From the NCBI GenBank assembly GCA_963836405.1, contig CAWIJL010000013.1, positions 124,001-188,000 of the forward strand: a stretch of 64,000 bases of DNA. The letters run 5' to 3'. The first letter of the stretch is position 1, and each line of letters begins with the position of its first letter. The position numbers and the translations under genes are program-made. Positions 1 to 9,600 of this stretch are shown here, in pieces. Below the pieces are notes generated by a model, which saw only the letters and a list, made by a program, of their open reading frames with translations, did no database searches and was not told the DNA's origin. This DNA comes from CAWIJJ01 sp963836405. Its GTDB lineage: Bacteria > Acidobacteriota > Terriglobia > Bryobacterales > Bryobacteraceae.

Positions 1-2
1 TA

Positions 3-1925
3 ATGGGCGACGTACCGCATCCCCGGAATGCTCTGAGTCCGGACTCCATCGAAGCTCAGTTGGCCCGGCTACTGGCGAGCAGCCAGTTTTCGGGCGCCGG
101 CCGCCTCTCCGCTTTTCTGAAATTCGTCGTTCGCAAAACCGTGGGGGGCCACAGCGACGAAATCAAGGAGTACACAATCGGCACCGAAGTCTTCGGACGG
201 CCGGAGAGCTTCGACCCGCGGCTGGACACGATTGTCAGGGTGCAGGCCAGCAATTTGCGACGCCGGCTGGTGGACTATTACGCCATGGGGGGTGCGAGCG
301 ACCCGGTGGTTATCGAACTCCCTCGCGGAAGTTACGTTCCGTCGATTCACGCTCGAGACTTGCCGCCGGAGGTGGAGGAGGCCAACTCGCCGCCTGAAGT
401 TCCCGCTTCTATCTCCGCCAGGAGCGGGATCCGGCCGGTATGGACGGGGATAGGGATTGCGAGCGTCATCCTGATTGGAGTTGCCATCTACTGGGCGTTC
501 GGGCGTGCCCGGCCGGACCAGTTTACGTTGGAGGCCGGAGTCGCGGTGTTACCGTTTGCCAACCTGAGCGAGGACGCGGCAGACGAGTATTTTAGCGACG
601 GGCTCACCGAGGAAATCATCGGCGCGTTGAGTCGCATCGATGGCCTGCGGGTTCCGGGGCACGCATCGAGTTCGGTCTTCAAGAGCCGTCAGCAGGATAT
701 CCGCGAAATCGGCCAGAAGCTCGGAGTGGGCTCGGTGCTGGAAGGGGGCGCCAGAATTTCCGGTGACCGTGTGCGGGTGAACGCGCGCCTGGTTCAGGTC
801 AGGGATGGCTATCTTCTCTGGTCACAGAACTACGAGGGTACTCTGCGTGACCTTTTTGCGGTCCAGGAGGACATCTCGCGATCGATTGTAAACGCGCTAA
901 GGATACAGCTTTCAGGGCCAGCCGCGCGATCCCTGGTCCGGCGGCAGCCCCGCAACCTGGAAGCGTATTCGCTTTATCTGAAAGGCAGGTTCCAGAGCCA
1001 TGCCGAAGCCGGCGAGTGGGAACACGATCGAACGGTTGCCGAATATTTCGAACGGGCGATTCAGACGGATCCAAGCTCCGGGTTGGCATACGCGGCACTG
1101 GCGGACTGGTATGCGTCGGCGCAAGCCGTGGAGTTGCCTAACGAGGAGTTACTGGCCAGAGCGAAGGAACTAGCCGAGAAGGCCCTACAGTTGGACCACT
1201 CTTTGGCAGACGCCCACAACGCGCTCGGCAAGGTGAACATGTTTCTGTGGGACTGGCGGGCCTCCGAGGACCAATTCCGGCAGGCCATCGATTTAAATCC
1301 AGGATACTCCATCGCTCACTTGAATTATTCCCGGATGCTGACATGGAAAGGCAGATTCAAAGAGGCCCTTCGGGAAGCGGTTCGAGCCCGGGAACTCGAT
1401 CCGATGCCGTCCGCCGTCACTCTCCAGGTCGGTCTCGTTCACTACTATGCCCGCCGGTACGATCAGGCAATAGAGGAATTTAGAAGCATCCTGGACACTA
1501 CACCCAACTCCGTCGCGGCGCGCCATTGCATCGGAACCGTGTACGCGCGCCAGGGACTCTATGCACAAGCGATTGCGCAGTTCCAGAGCGTAAAACCGCT
1601 GGACCCTGGGATCGAGGCCGGCAATCTGCGCGCTTTGGCTCATACGCTGGCTATTGCGGGCCGACGTCACGAGGCTACTGACGTGCTTAGCCGGCTCAAA
1701 GAAATGCCCAGCAGGCTTCAGCTAAATGCCTCCGGATGGTTCGACTGGAATCTGGCATTGGTCTATGCGGGACTGGGCGACAAAGACCAGGCCTTCGCGT
1801 ACCTGAACAATGCTTCCGAGAAACACTGTCATTCCCTGACCGTCCTGAAAGTCGAGCCATTAGTCGATAACCTCCGCACGGACTCGAGATATCCTGCCCT
1901 GCTGAAGAAGATCGGGTTGCTGTAA
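3..1925 (+). CDS. CadC-like membrane sensor: N-terminal DNA-binding-like domain, TM helix, TolB/FlgO-like domain, TPRs
   Basis: The 640-residue protein has a cytoplasmic N-terminal region (about 13-118) whose end, with an RVQASNLRRRL segment and a GSYVP turn, resembles the recognition helix and wing of OmpR/CadC-type winged helices. One transmembrane helix follows at about 144-167. Residues 181-305 form a TolB/FlgO-like domain (VAVLPFANLSEDAADEYFSDG), and TPR repeats run from about 320 to the end. This layout is known in acidobacterial one-component regulators annotated as adenylate cyclase or TolB-like TPR proteins. A role in sensing envelope state and binding DNA is inference; no cyclase domain is present. 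The ATG lies two bases from the window edge, so an upstream start cannot be excluded. No operon partner is visible. Confidence 0.75.
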   Translation: MGDVPHPRNALSPDSIEAQLARLLASSQFSGAGRLSAFLKFVVRKTVGGHSDEIKEYTIGTEVFGRPESFDPRLDTIVRVQASNLRRRLVDYYAMGGASDPVVIELPRGSYVPSIHARDLPPEVEEANSPPEVPASISARSGIRPVWTGIGIASVILIGVAIYWAFGRARPDQFTLEAGVAVLPFANLSEDAADEYFSDGLTEEIIGALSRIDGLRVPGHASSSVFKSRQQDIREIGQKLGVGSVLEGGARISGDRVRVNARLVQVRDGYLLWSQNYEGTLRDLFAVQEDISRSIVNALRIQLSGPAARSLVRRQPRNLEAYSLYLKGRFQSHAEAGEWEHDRTVAEYFERAIQTDPSSGLAYAALADWYASAQAVELPNEELLARAKELAEKALQLDHSLADAHNALGKVNMFLWDWRASEDQFRQAIDLNPGYSIAHLNYSRMLTWKGRFKEALREAVRARELDPMPSAVTLQVGLVHYYARRYDQAIEEFRSILDTTPNSVAARHCIGTVYARQGLYAQAIAQFQSVKPLDPGIEAGNLRALAHTLAIAGRRHEATDVLSRLKEMPSRLQLNASGWFDWNLALVYAGLGDKDQAFAYLNNASEKHCHSLTVLKVEPLVDNLRTDSRYPALLKKIGLL

Positions 1926-2071
1926 CTCGAAAACGGATCGACGATCGCGAGTGAAGACCGCGGAGCGCTGTACGGAGCCGAGACGCGCCACGAGTCAAGC
2001 TAGCGATGCATAAGTAGCGGGGGCCTCGCACGTGCGCATCGCGGCGCTACCATGTGGGTCGGGAGACAGGT

Positions 2072-3976
2072 ATGCACGGCCGTGTTTTTCTGCTGATGCT
2101 GGCGCCCGCGGTGTGGGCGCAGACGATAGACGTTTCGAGCGGTGGCCCGATCCGCAGTCTTGGGGAGGCGCGGGATGCGGCGCGGGCGAAGCGGCGCGCG
2201 GGACGGAGCGGCACCATCACGATCCGGATCGCGGATGGCGTATACCGGCTATCCGAGACGCTGGTGTTGACGCCGGAAGATTCCGATACGGTGTGGGAAG
2301 CGGCGCCGGGGGCGCGGCCGCTGATCAGCGGCGGGCAGGTGATCGGGGGCTGGAAGAAAGGCGCGGGATCCATCTGGACGGCGCCGGCGCGCGGGCTCGC
2401 GTTCCGGCAGTTGTTCATCAGCGGGAGGCGGGCGCAACGGGCGCGGACGCCCAATTTCGGGTTCTACCGCATGGATGGCGCGAGCCCGCAGGATAAGCCG
2501 CTGCGAGTTCATTTCCGCGGCAGCGACATCCGCAAGGCGTGGGCGGATGCGGGCAATGTGGAAGTGGTGGGGCTGCTTGCCTGGGCCGATTTCCGCATGC
2601 CCATCGTTGCTGTGGACGAAGCCGCGCACCTGGCTACGCTGACGCTGGATCCGCGGCCTTCGAATAAAGAGGCGGATGCGCGCTACTACATCGAGAACGC
2701 CCCCGACGGGCTGGACACGGCCGGGGAATGGTACCTGGACCGCAAAGCGGACACGGTTTCCTACTGGCCGGTGGCGGGCGAAAACATGCAGAGCGAGGAG
2801 GTGGTGGCGCCGGTGCTGGTGACGCTGGTGCGGCTGGAAGGCCGGCCGGAGGCGAACGAGTTCGTGCACAACGTGACCTTCCGCGGCCTCGCGTTCGCGC
2901 ACGCAGCCTGGAGCATGCCGGAGAAAGGCTTTGCGGACACGCAGGCGGCCACGCCCGCACCGTCAGCGATCGTGGGGGTGGGCGCGGTGGACTACACGAT
3001 CGAAAAAAGCACGGTAGCGCACAGCGGGGGCTACGGCATTTTTTTCGGCCGCGGCTCGAAACGGAACAAGGTGCTGGCAACGGAACTGTTCGACCTGGGC
3101 GGCGGAGGAATCAAGCTGGGCGAGCCGCAGCAGTTCGCCGGGGAGCGCGAGCAGAACTTCGAGAACACGATTGCCGACAATCACATTCACGATGCCGGCC
3201 TGGTATACGCGCCGGCGGTGGGGATCTGGGTGCTGCAAAGCGGGCGAAACCAGATCGTGCACAACCACATCCACGACCTGTTCTACACGGCCATTTCGGT
3301 GGGTTGGACGTGGGGATACGGGGCCAACCAGTCGAAGGCCAACATCATCGAGTACAACCACCTGCACGATATCGGCAAAGAGATGCTGAGCGACATGGGC
3401 GGCATCTACACGCTGGGCATGCAGCCGGGCACGCGCATCCGCAACAACCTGATTCACGGGATCGCGTCGTTCACCTACGGGGGCTGGGGCATTTATCCAG
3501 ACGAGGGATCGACGGAAATGCTAATTGAGAGCAACATCGTCTACAACTGCAAGAGCGCGGGCTTCCACCAGCACTACGGGCGCGACAACACGGTGCGGAA
3601 TAACATTTTCGCGTTCAACCGGGAGAACCAGTTGATGCGCACGCGCGCCGAGCCGCACCGCTCATTCAGCTTCGAACGGAACATCGTGTATTTCGACCAG
3701 GGGCGGCTGCTCGGCAGCAATTGGACGGGCGACGGGTTCGCGATGAAATCGAACCTGTACTTCGACACGCGCGGGGCGGATATTCGCTTCGCGGGGAAAT
3801 CCTTCGCGGAGTGGAGGGCGGGCGGACAGGACGAAGGGTCGGCGATCGCGGACCCGCTATTTGTGAACGCTTCGAAGTTCGATTTCCGTCTGCGGCCGGA
3901 ATCGCCCGCGCTGAAGCTGGGCTTCGTGCCGATCGATATGTCGGCGGTGGGGCCGCGCGTGCCGGCGGGGCAGTAA
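2072..3976 (+). CDS. Secreted right-handed parallel beta-helix protein
   Basis: ATG at 2072 follows a GGGAGA ribosome-binding site. An in-frame GTG at 2054 would place charged residues ahead of the signal peptide and is less likely. The 634-residue product opens with a Sec signal peptide (MHGRVFLLMLAPAVWAQ). The mature part reads as repeated short coils rich in N-x-I/V and H-x-H-D motifs (NHIHDAG, NHIHDLF, NHLHDIG, NLIHGIA) from about 250 to 560, typical of the Beta_helix superfamily that includes polysaccharide lyases and glycosidases. A role in breaking down plant or microbial polysaccharide outside the cytoplasm is likely, but the substrate cannot be read from sequence. It ends 4 bp from the convergent hoxH gene. 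Confidence 0.8.
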   Translation: MHGRVFLLMLAPAVWAQTIDVSSGGPIRSLGEARDAARAKRRAGRSGTITIRIADGVYRLSETLVLTPEDSDTVWEAAPGARPLISGGQVIGGWKKGAGSIWTAPARGLAFRQLFISGRRAQRARTPNFGFYRMDGASPQDKPLRVHFRGSDIRKAWADAGNVEVVGLLAWADFRMPIVAVDEAAHLATLTLDPRPSNKEADARYYIENAPDGLDTAGEWYLDRKADTVSYWPVAGENMQSEEVVAPVLVTLVRLEGRPEANEFVHNVTFRGLAFAHAAWSMPEKGFADTQAATPAPSAIVGVGAVDYTIEKSTVAHSGGYGIFFGRGSKRNKVLATELFDLGGGGIKLGEPQQFAGEREQNFENTIADNHIHDAGLVYAPAVGIWVLQSGRNQIVHNHIHDLFYTAISVGWTWGYGANQSKANIIEYNHLHDIGKEMLSDMGGIYTLGMQPGTRIRNNLIHGIASFTYGGWGIYPDEGSTEMLIESNIVYNCKSAGFHQHYGRDNTVRNNIFAFNRENQLMRTRAEPHRSFSFERNIVYFDQGRLLGSNWTGDGFAMKSNLYFDTRGADIRFAGKSFAEWRAGGQDEGSAIADPLFVNASKFDFRLRPESPALKLGFVPIDMSAVGPRVPAGQ

Positions 3977-3980
3977 CGGA

Positions 3981-5396
3981 TCAGTTGAGGCGGCGGAGGA
4001 AGTCACCGCCGGGGCCGTAGAGGTCGAGGCGGAGGTCCAGGGTGCCGTCGGCGTGGGTGGAGCAGCTCAGGCAGGGGTCGTAGGTGCGGACCACGGCGGA
4101 GACGCGGTTCAGCATGCCTTCGCGCATTTCGGAGCCATCGATGAAATGGCGCGCCACCTGGGCCACGCTTTTGTTGATGGCGAGGTTGTTGTGTCCGGTG
4201 GCGACGATCAGGTTGGCCCAGAGGATGGCGCCGTGCTCGTCCACCTTGTAGTGATGGATGAGGACGCCGCGCGGCGCTTCGATCATGCCGACGCCTTCCA
4301 TGCTGTTGACGCCGGCCTTGGCGCGCACGTGCTTATCGAGGATGGACGGATCGGTGAGCAGCGCCTCGATCTTTTCGAGGCCGTGCAGGGCTTCGACGAG
4401 GCGGGCGTAGTGATTGTGGAAGGAGCTGTGCGCCACGGCGCCGCAGCGCTGGCGAAACTCGGCGAGTTCGGCGTCGGCCAGTTCGGTGCCGAACGCTTCG
4501 GCCACGTTGAGGCGGGCCAGCGGACCCACGCGGTAGATGCCCGCGGGATATCCGTGCGGCTTGAAATACGGCGACTTCAGGTAGGAGTCGCGCATGGCGG
4601 CTTCACCGATGAAGCGGCTGTAATCGCGGGCGCGAATGTCGGCGGCGACGATGCCGCCGGCGGGGTCCTTGAAAGTCAGGAGACCCTCGTACCATTGCAG
4701 GTTGCCACCATCGTCGACCATTCCGGCGTACATTGTCGGGTCGGTGCCGAAATGGTCGATTTCCTCCCGATAGCGGTCCATAACGCTTTTGAAAAAACTC
4801 AAGGTGCGGGTGACGATGGCGCGGGCGTTGGGCAGTCCGGCGAGGGTGCGGTCGCGCACTTCGGCGGAGAGCGGGGCGTTGACGCCCCCGGGCACAATCC
4901 AGGAAGGATGCACGCGCTCCTTGGCGAGGCCCTCGATCAGCTCCTGCCCGAACTTGCGCAGAGCCACGCCGGCGCGCGCCATTTCCGGCTCGGCTTCGAT
5001 CAGGCCGAAGACGTTGCGTTTGGCGGGGTCGGAATCGAAACCAAGGAGGAGGTCCGGGGCGGAAAGATGGAAGAAGCTGAGGGCGTGCGACTGCACGAAC
5101 TGGGCGCAGTGGATGAGCTCGCGAAGCTTCACGGCGGTTTCCGGAAGCGTCACGGCCATGATGGCGTCGCAGGCCTTGGCGGAGGCGAGCAGGTGGCTGA
5201 CCGGACAGATGCCGCAGATGCGCGCCGTGATGGAGGGCATCTCGTAGAAGGGCCGCCCTTCGGTGAACTTTTCGAAGCCGCGCACCTGGGTGACGTGAAA
5301 CTGCGTGTCTTCCACGCGACCTTCGTCGTTCAGGTAAATGTCGATTTTGGCGTGGCCTTCAATCCGTGTGACGGGGTCAATGACGATCTTCTTCAT
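3981..5396 (-). CDS. hoxH: NAD(P)-linked [NiFe] hydrogenase large subunit HoxH
   Basis: HoxH carries the Ni-Fe active site where H2 is split or formed. At 471 residues it has normal length. The N-terminal metal motif RICGICPVSH gives C61 and C64, and the C-terminal motif DPCLSCSTH gives C442, C445 and H448. The 23 residues after H448 are the tail normally removed by a HoxW-type endopeptidase, so the protein is made as a precursor. The reading frame stays open upstream to 5939, but ATG at 5396 gives the canonical MKKIVIDPVTRIEGHAK start, 5 bp after hoxY stops. It is the last gene of hoxEFUYH. No hyp maturation or hoxW genes are in the window, so they must lie elsewhere. Confidence 0.95.
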   Translation of the reverse strand: MKKIVIDPVTRIEGHAKIDIYLNDEGRVEDTQFHVTQVRGFEKFTEGRPFYEMPSITARICGICPVSHLLASAKACDAIMAVTLPETAVKLRELIHCAQFVQSHALSFFHLSAPDLLLGFDSDPAKRNVFGLIEAEPEMARAGVALRKFGQELIEGLAKERVHPSWIVPGGVNAPLSAEVRDRTLAGLPNARAIVTRTLSFFKSVMDRYREEIDHFGTDPTMYAGMVDDGGNLQWYEGLLTFKDPAGGIVAADIRARDYSRFIGEAAMRDSYLKSPYFKPHGYPAGIYRVGPLARLNVAEAFGTELADAELAEFRQRCGAVAHSSFHNHYARLVEALHGLEKIEALLTDPSILDKHVRAKAGVNSMEGVGMIEAPRGVLIHHYKVDEHGAILWANLIVATGHNNLAINKSVAQVARHFIDGSEMREGMLNRVSAVVRTYDPCLSCSTHADGTLDLRLDLYGPGGDFLRRLN

Positions 5397-5401
5397 GGCA
5401 T

Positions 5402-5932
5402 CTATCCGAATTTGACTTTGCCGCTGAGGTTCGGCATGCGGCCTTCCAGCAGTTCGCCGAGCACGAAGGCGATGGCCTGGGCCGGCGGGGGGCAGCCGGG
5501 GACGTGCAGGTCCACCTTGACGACTTCGTGCAGGGGCACGGCATGACGGAGCAGGGTGGGGACGCCGTCCACGGGGATGCACGGGGTTTGCTGCGCGCCT
5601 TCCACGTAGATCCGTTCGAGGAGCTTGCGGGTGTGGGTCTGATTGCGCATGGCGGGCACGTTGCCGCTGACGGCGCAATCGCCGAGGGCCACCAGGATCT
5701 TGCTGCGCTGGCGCACGGTGCGGAGTTTCTCGAGATCTTCGTGCGAGCTGACGGCGCCTTCGACGACGGTGACGTCCACCGCCTTGGGGAACTCCTGGGC
5801 GTCGACTAAGGGGCCGTAGACCAGGTCCGCGCGATTCGCTACCGCGATAATGGCCTCGTCCATGTCGAGCAGGGACATATGGCAACCGGAGCAGCCATCG
5901 AGCCAAACGGTTGCCAGGCGGATGCGTTTCAT
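5402..5932 (-). CDS. hoxY: NAD(P)-linked [NiFe] hydrogenase small subunit HoxY
   Basis: HoxY pairs with HoxH and carries the proximal [4Fe-4S] cluster that passes electrons to the diaphorase part. The 176-residue protein has the four expected ligands: C14 and C17 (LDGCSGCHMS), C86 (GDC) and C147 (VPGCPPP). It lacks the extra C-terminal clusters and Tat signal of respiratory uptake hydrogenases, which fits a soluble cytoplasmic enzyme. ATG at 5932 overlaps the hoxU stop by ATGA, so the two are translationally coupled. Confidence 0.94.
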   Translation of the reverse strand: MKRIRLATVWLDGCSGCHMSLLDMDEAIIAVANRADLVYGPLVDAQEFPKAVDVTVVEGAVSSHEDLEKLRTVRQRSKILVALGDCAVSGNVPAMRNQTHTRKLLERIYVEGAQQTPCIPVDGVPTLLRHAVPLHEVVKVDLHVPGCPPPAQAIAFVLGELLEGRMPNLSGKVKFG

Positions 5933-6639
5933 GCGGCACCTCCGCGGCGCGACGCGAGGCGGGTGACGTTGCGGTCCTGTTTCACCATCTCCTCCACGGC
6001 GAAGCCCTTTTCGGCGAGGGCGCCGGTGGGGCAGGACTGCACGCATTTGCCGCAGTTGGTGCAGTTGCGGGACTCGCCCCAGGGGCGGTTGAGCTCGCTG
6101 ACGATCATGGAACGAACGCCGCGCGAGCTGACATCCCAGACGTGGGCGCCTTCCACTTCGGCGCACACGCGCACGCAGCGCGTACAGAGGATGCAGCGAT
6201 TGTGATCGAGCACGTAGCGCTCGTGCGAAACATCCACGGGCATCCTGGGGAAGGTATAGGGGTAGCGGACGTTGGTGACGCCCAGCTTCTGGGCCATGGC
6301 CTGGAGCTCGCAGTGGTTATTGGAGACGCAGACGGCGCATTGATGATTGCGTTCGGAGAAGAGAAACTCGAGCGCGATGCGGCGGTAGTGCGCCAGTTTG
6401 TCGGAATTGGTGGTGACGCTCATGCCGTCCTGCACGGGGGTGGTGCAGGCGGGAAGCAGCCTGCCGATGCCGGAGACTTCGACGATGCAGAGACGGCAGG
6501 CGCCGACCGGGGTGAGGTGCGCCAGCCAGCACAGGGTGGGGATGTACTTGGCATTGGCGCGGGCCACCTCCAGAATGGTCTGGCCCTGTTGCGCGGCGAC
6601 GTACTCGCCGTCGATGCGGATGGAAATTTTGTCAGCCAT
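5929..6639 (-). CDS. hoxU: Hydrogenase diaphorase iron-sulfur subunit HoxU
   Basis: HoxU (236 residues) is the NuoG N-terminal homologue that wires HoxYH to the flavin subunit HoxF. An N-terminal [2Fe-2S] ferredoxin domain has C37, C48, C51 and C65. A His-Cys type 4Fe-4S domain (HQCAVC and HCEL) follows, then two CxxCxxC motifs (CILCTRCVRVC and CTNCGKCVQSC) for two further [4Fe-4S] clusters. The length is typical for HoxU. The start at 6639 is 3 bp after the hoxF stop, and its own stop overlaps hoxY. Confidence 0.93.
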   Translation of the reverse strand: MADKISIRIDGEYVAAQQGQTILEVARANAKYIPTLCWLAHLTPVGACRLCIVEVSGIGRLLPACTTPVQDGMSVTTNSDKLAHYRRIALEFLFSERNHQCAVCVSNNHCELQAMAQKLGVTNVRYPYTFPRMPVDVSHERYVLDHNRCILCTRCVRVCAEVEGAHVWDVSSRGVRSMIVSELNRPWGESRNCTNCGKCVQSCPTGALAEKGFAVEEMVKQDRNVTRLASRRGGAA

Positions 6640-6642
6640 AGA

Positions 6643-9600
6643 TTAGTGGTGATCCTTGATGTCGCAGCGCAGGCAGCGCATGGCTTCATCGAGCGCGTCC
6701 TCGGGGGAGAGGCCTACCATGCATTCCTCGAAATTCTCCACGCGCTCGGCGGCGGGCAGTTCTTCGAGGATGTGGCGCGGGCTGGGGCTGGGCTCGGCGG
6801 GAGCGCGGTTGCTGTAAGTGAACGCCGGGTTGATGGTTTCCCAACGGCCGGGACCCATCAGGCGGCGATCGATCGTGCGCGCGGCTTTTTTGCCGTAGCC
6901 CATGGCATTGGAGACGTTGGAGGCGCCGCTGATGAGGTCGCCTCCGGCATAGAATTTGCTGCGGCTGGTTTCGAGCGTGTAGCGGTCCACCTCGAGAGTG
7001 TTGTTCTCCTTGATGCGGAGGCCGGAGGCGCGGACGAAATCGAGGTCCACGGTTTCGCCCACAGCCAGGATGACGGTGTCGCAGTCGAAGCGGCGGATTT
7101 CGTCGGTGGGCACCGGGCGGCGGCGGCCGGAGGCGTCGAACTCGCCCAGGCGGGTTTTGACCACCTCGATGCTCTTGACGTTGCCCTCGGCGTCGCCGAC
7201 GATGCGGTGGGGCGTGGCGAGGAACATGAACTTCGCGCCCTCCTCTTCGGCGGCGTCGGTCTCGACGCGAATGGCGGGCATGTCCTTGCGCTCGCGGCGA
7301 TAGATCACGGTTACGTCGGCGCCCATGCGGATGGCGGTGCGGGCGGAGTCGATGGCCGCATTTCCGCCGCCGATCACCACCACTTTCGTGCCCATCCGCA
7401 CCGGTTCCGCCTTGGCCACGCCTTCGAGGAAGAGCAGGGCCGGGAGCACGCCCTTGAGCTCGGTGCCGGGCAGGTAGACCCAGGCTTCTTTCCAGGTGCC
7501 GATGGCCAGGAAGACAGCGTTGAACTGGTTATCGAGGTCGTTCAGCATGACGTCGGTGCCGACCGAGACGCCGCACACGAACTCGACGCCGACGCGCCGG
7601 ATCAGCTCGATTTCGCGGCGGATGACGTGGCGGGGCAGGCGGTATTCGGGGAGGGCGTAGCGGAGCATGCCGCCGGGCTCGGGGTTGGATTCGTAGACGG
7701 TGACTTCGTGGCCGAGCAGGGCGAGGTAGAAGGCGGCGGCGAGGCCGGTGGGGCCGGCGCCGACGACGGCGACTTTGCGGTCTGTGGGAGGCAGGCGGCG
7801 CGCGGCGATGCGGGCGGCCATCTCGTCGAAGCGGTCGGACTGGTAGAAGGAGTCGGCGATGAAGCGGTGCACCTCGCGCATGTTGACGGACTGATCCACG
7901 GATCGCCGGCGGCAGCGATTATCGCAGGGGTGCTGGCAGACGCGCCCGGTGGAGGCGGGGAGCGGATTGTCGATTACCACCGCTTCAAAGGCCTCGTCAA
8001 GCCTTCCTTCCTGGTAGAGCTGAAGGAAGCGCGGGATGTTCATGTGGAGCGGGCAACTGTTCTCGCACGGAGAAAGGGCGAGGTCCTCGCAGACACCGGC
8101 GCGGCAGCGTTTGGCGCGGATGTGGTCCTCGAACTCATTGCGGAAGTGGCGCATGGTGGTGAGGAGCGGATTGGGCGCGCTCTGTCCCAGTCCGCAGAGG
8201 GAGGTATCGCGAATCATGCGGCCCATTTCGTCGAGGCGGTCGAGGTCCGATTCGAGCGCGGTGCCGCGGGTGAAGGCGTTGAGGATGCGGATGCTCTTAT
8301 CGAGACCGACACGGCAGGGGACGCATTTGCCGCAGGATTCCGAGTGGGTGAATTCGATGAAGTAGCGGGCGACATCGACCATGCAGTTGTCTTCGTCCAT
8401 GACGACCATGCCGCCGGAGCCCATGATGGAGCCGAGCTGGGCGAGGGTTTCGTAGTCGACGGGCGTTTCGAACATTTCCTGGGGGATGCAGCCGCCGGAG
8501 GGTCCGCCGGTCTGCACGGATTTGACGGGCTTGCCGTCGGAGCCGCCCTCGCCCACATCGTAGATGAAACGCTTGAGGGGCGTGCCGAGGGGCATCTCCA
8601 CCAGGCCGGTGTTGGTGATCTTGCCGACCAGCGAGAAGACCTTGGTGCCGGCACTCTTGGTGCTGCCGGTTTCGCTGAACCAGGCGGGGCCGCGGGCGAC
8701 GATGGGGGCGATGTTGTACCAGGTCTCGACGTTATTGATGTTGGTGGGCTTGCCCCAGAGGCCCTTCTGCGCGGGGAAGGGCGGGCGGGGGCGCGGCCTG
8801 CCGGCGAAGCCTTCGAGCGAAGCGATGAGCGCCGTCTCTTCGCCGCACACGAAAGCGCCCGCGCCTTCGACCAACTGGATGTCGAAGTGGAAGCCGCGGC
8901 CCATGATGTTGTCGCCGAGAATGCCGGACTGGCGGGCCTGATCGACGGCGCGGGTGAGGCGGTGGACGGCCAGGGGATACTCGGCGCGAACGTAGATGAT
9001 GCCGTTGTGGGCGCCCATGACATAGCCGCCCACGATCATGCCTTCGAGCAGCGAGTGCGGGTCGCCCTCGATCTCATTACGGTTCATGTAGGCGCCGGGG
9101 TCGCCCTCGTCGGCGTTACAGATGACGTACTTTTCGTCGGAGACGGCCTTGCGCAGGAACTCCCACTTGAGGCCGGTGAGATAGCCGGCGCCGCCGCGGC
9201 CGCGAAGCTTGGAGGCCTTGATCTGTTCGATCACCATGTCGGGGTTGTTATCGATGAGGACCTTGTAGAGGGACTGGTATCCCCCGATGGCGATGTACTC
9301 TTCGATATCGTCCGGACTGATGAGGCCGCAGTTGCGCAGCACGATTTTTTTCTGCGGCTTGAAGAACGGGACCTCGTTCCAGAGGGGAATATTCGGGAAT
9401 CCGGCGCCGTAGTGGACGTGGGCGGTGACGTGGTCCCAGTCCTCCACTTTGCACAGCGCCAGGCCCTCGGGCACGGTGCCTTCGACGAGGCAATCGAGAA
9501 TGGAGGGCACGTCGCGCGCCTGCACGCGGCGCAGAATGACGAGCGGCTTGCCGGGAATGCGCACGTTGACCAGGGGCTCCTGGGCGCAGAAGCCGAAACA

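Noticed and set aside
5397..5939. Upstream extension of the hoxH frame
   Set aside because: It runs through hoxY in another frame; HoxH aligns from the ATG at 5396 with its usual MKKIVIDPVTRIEGH start.
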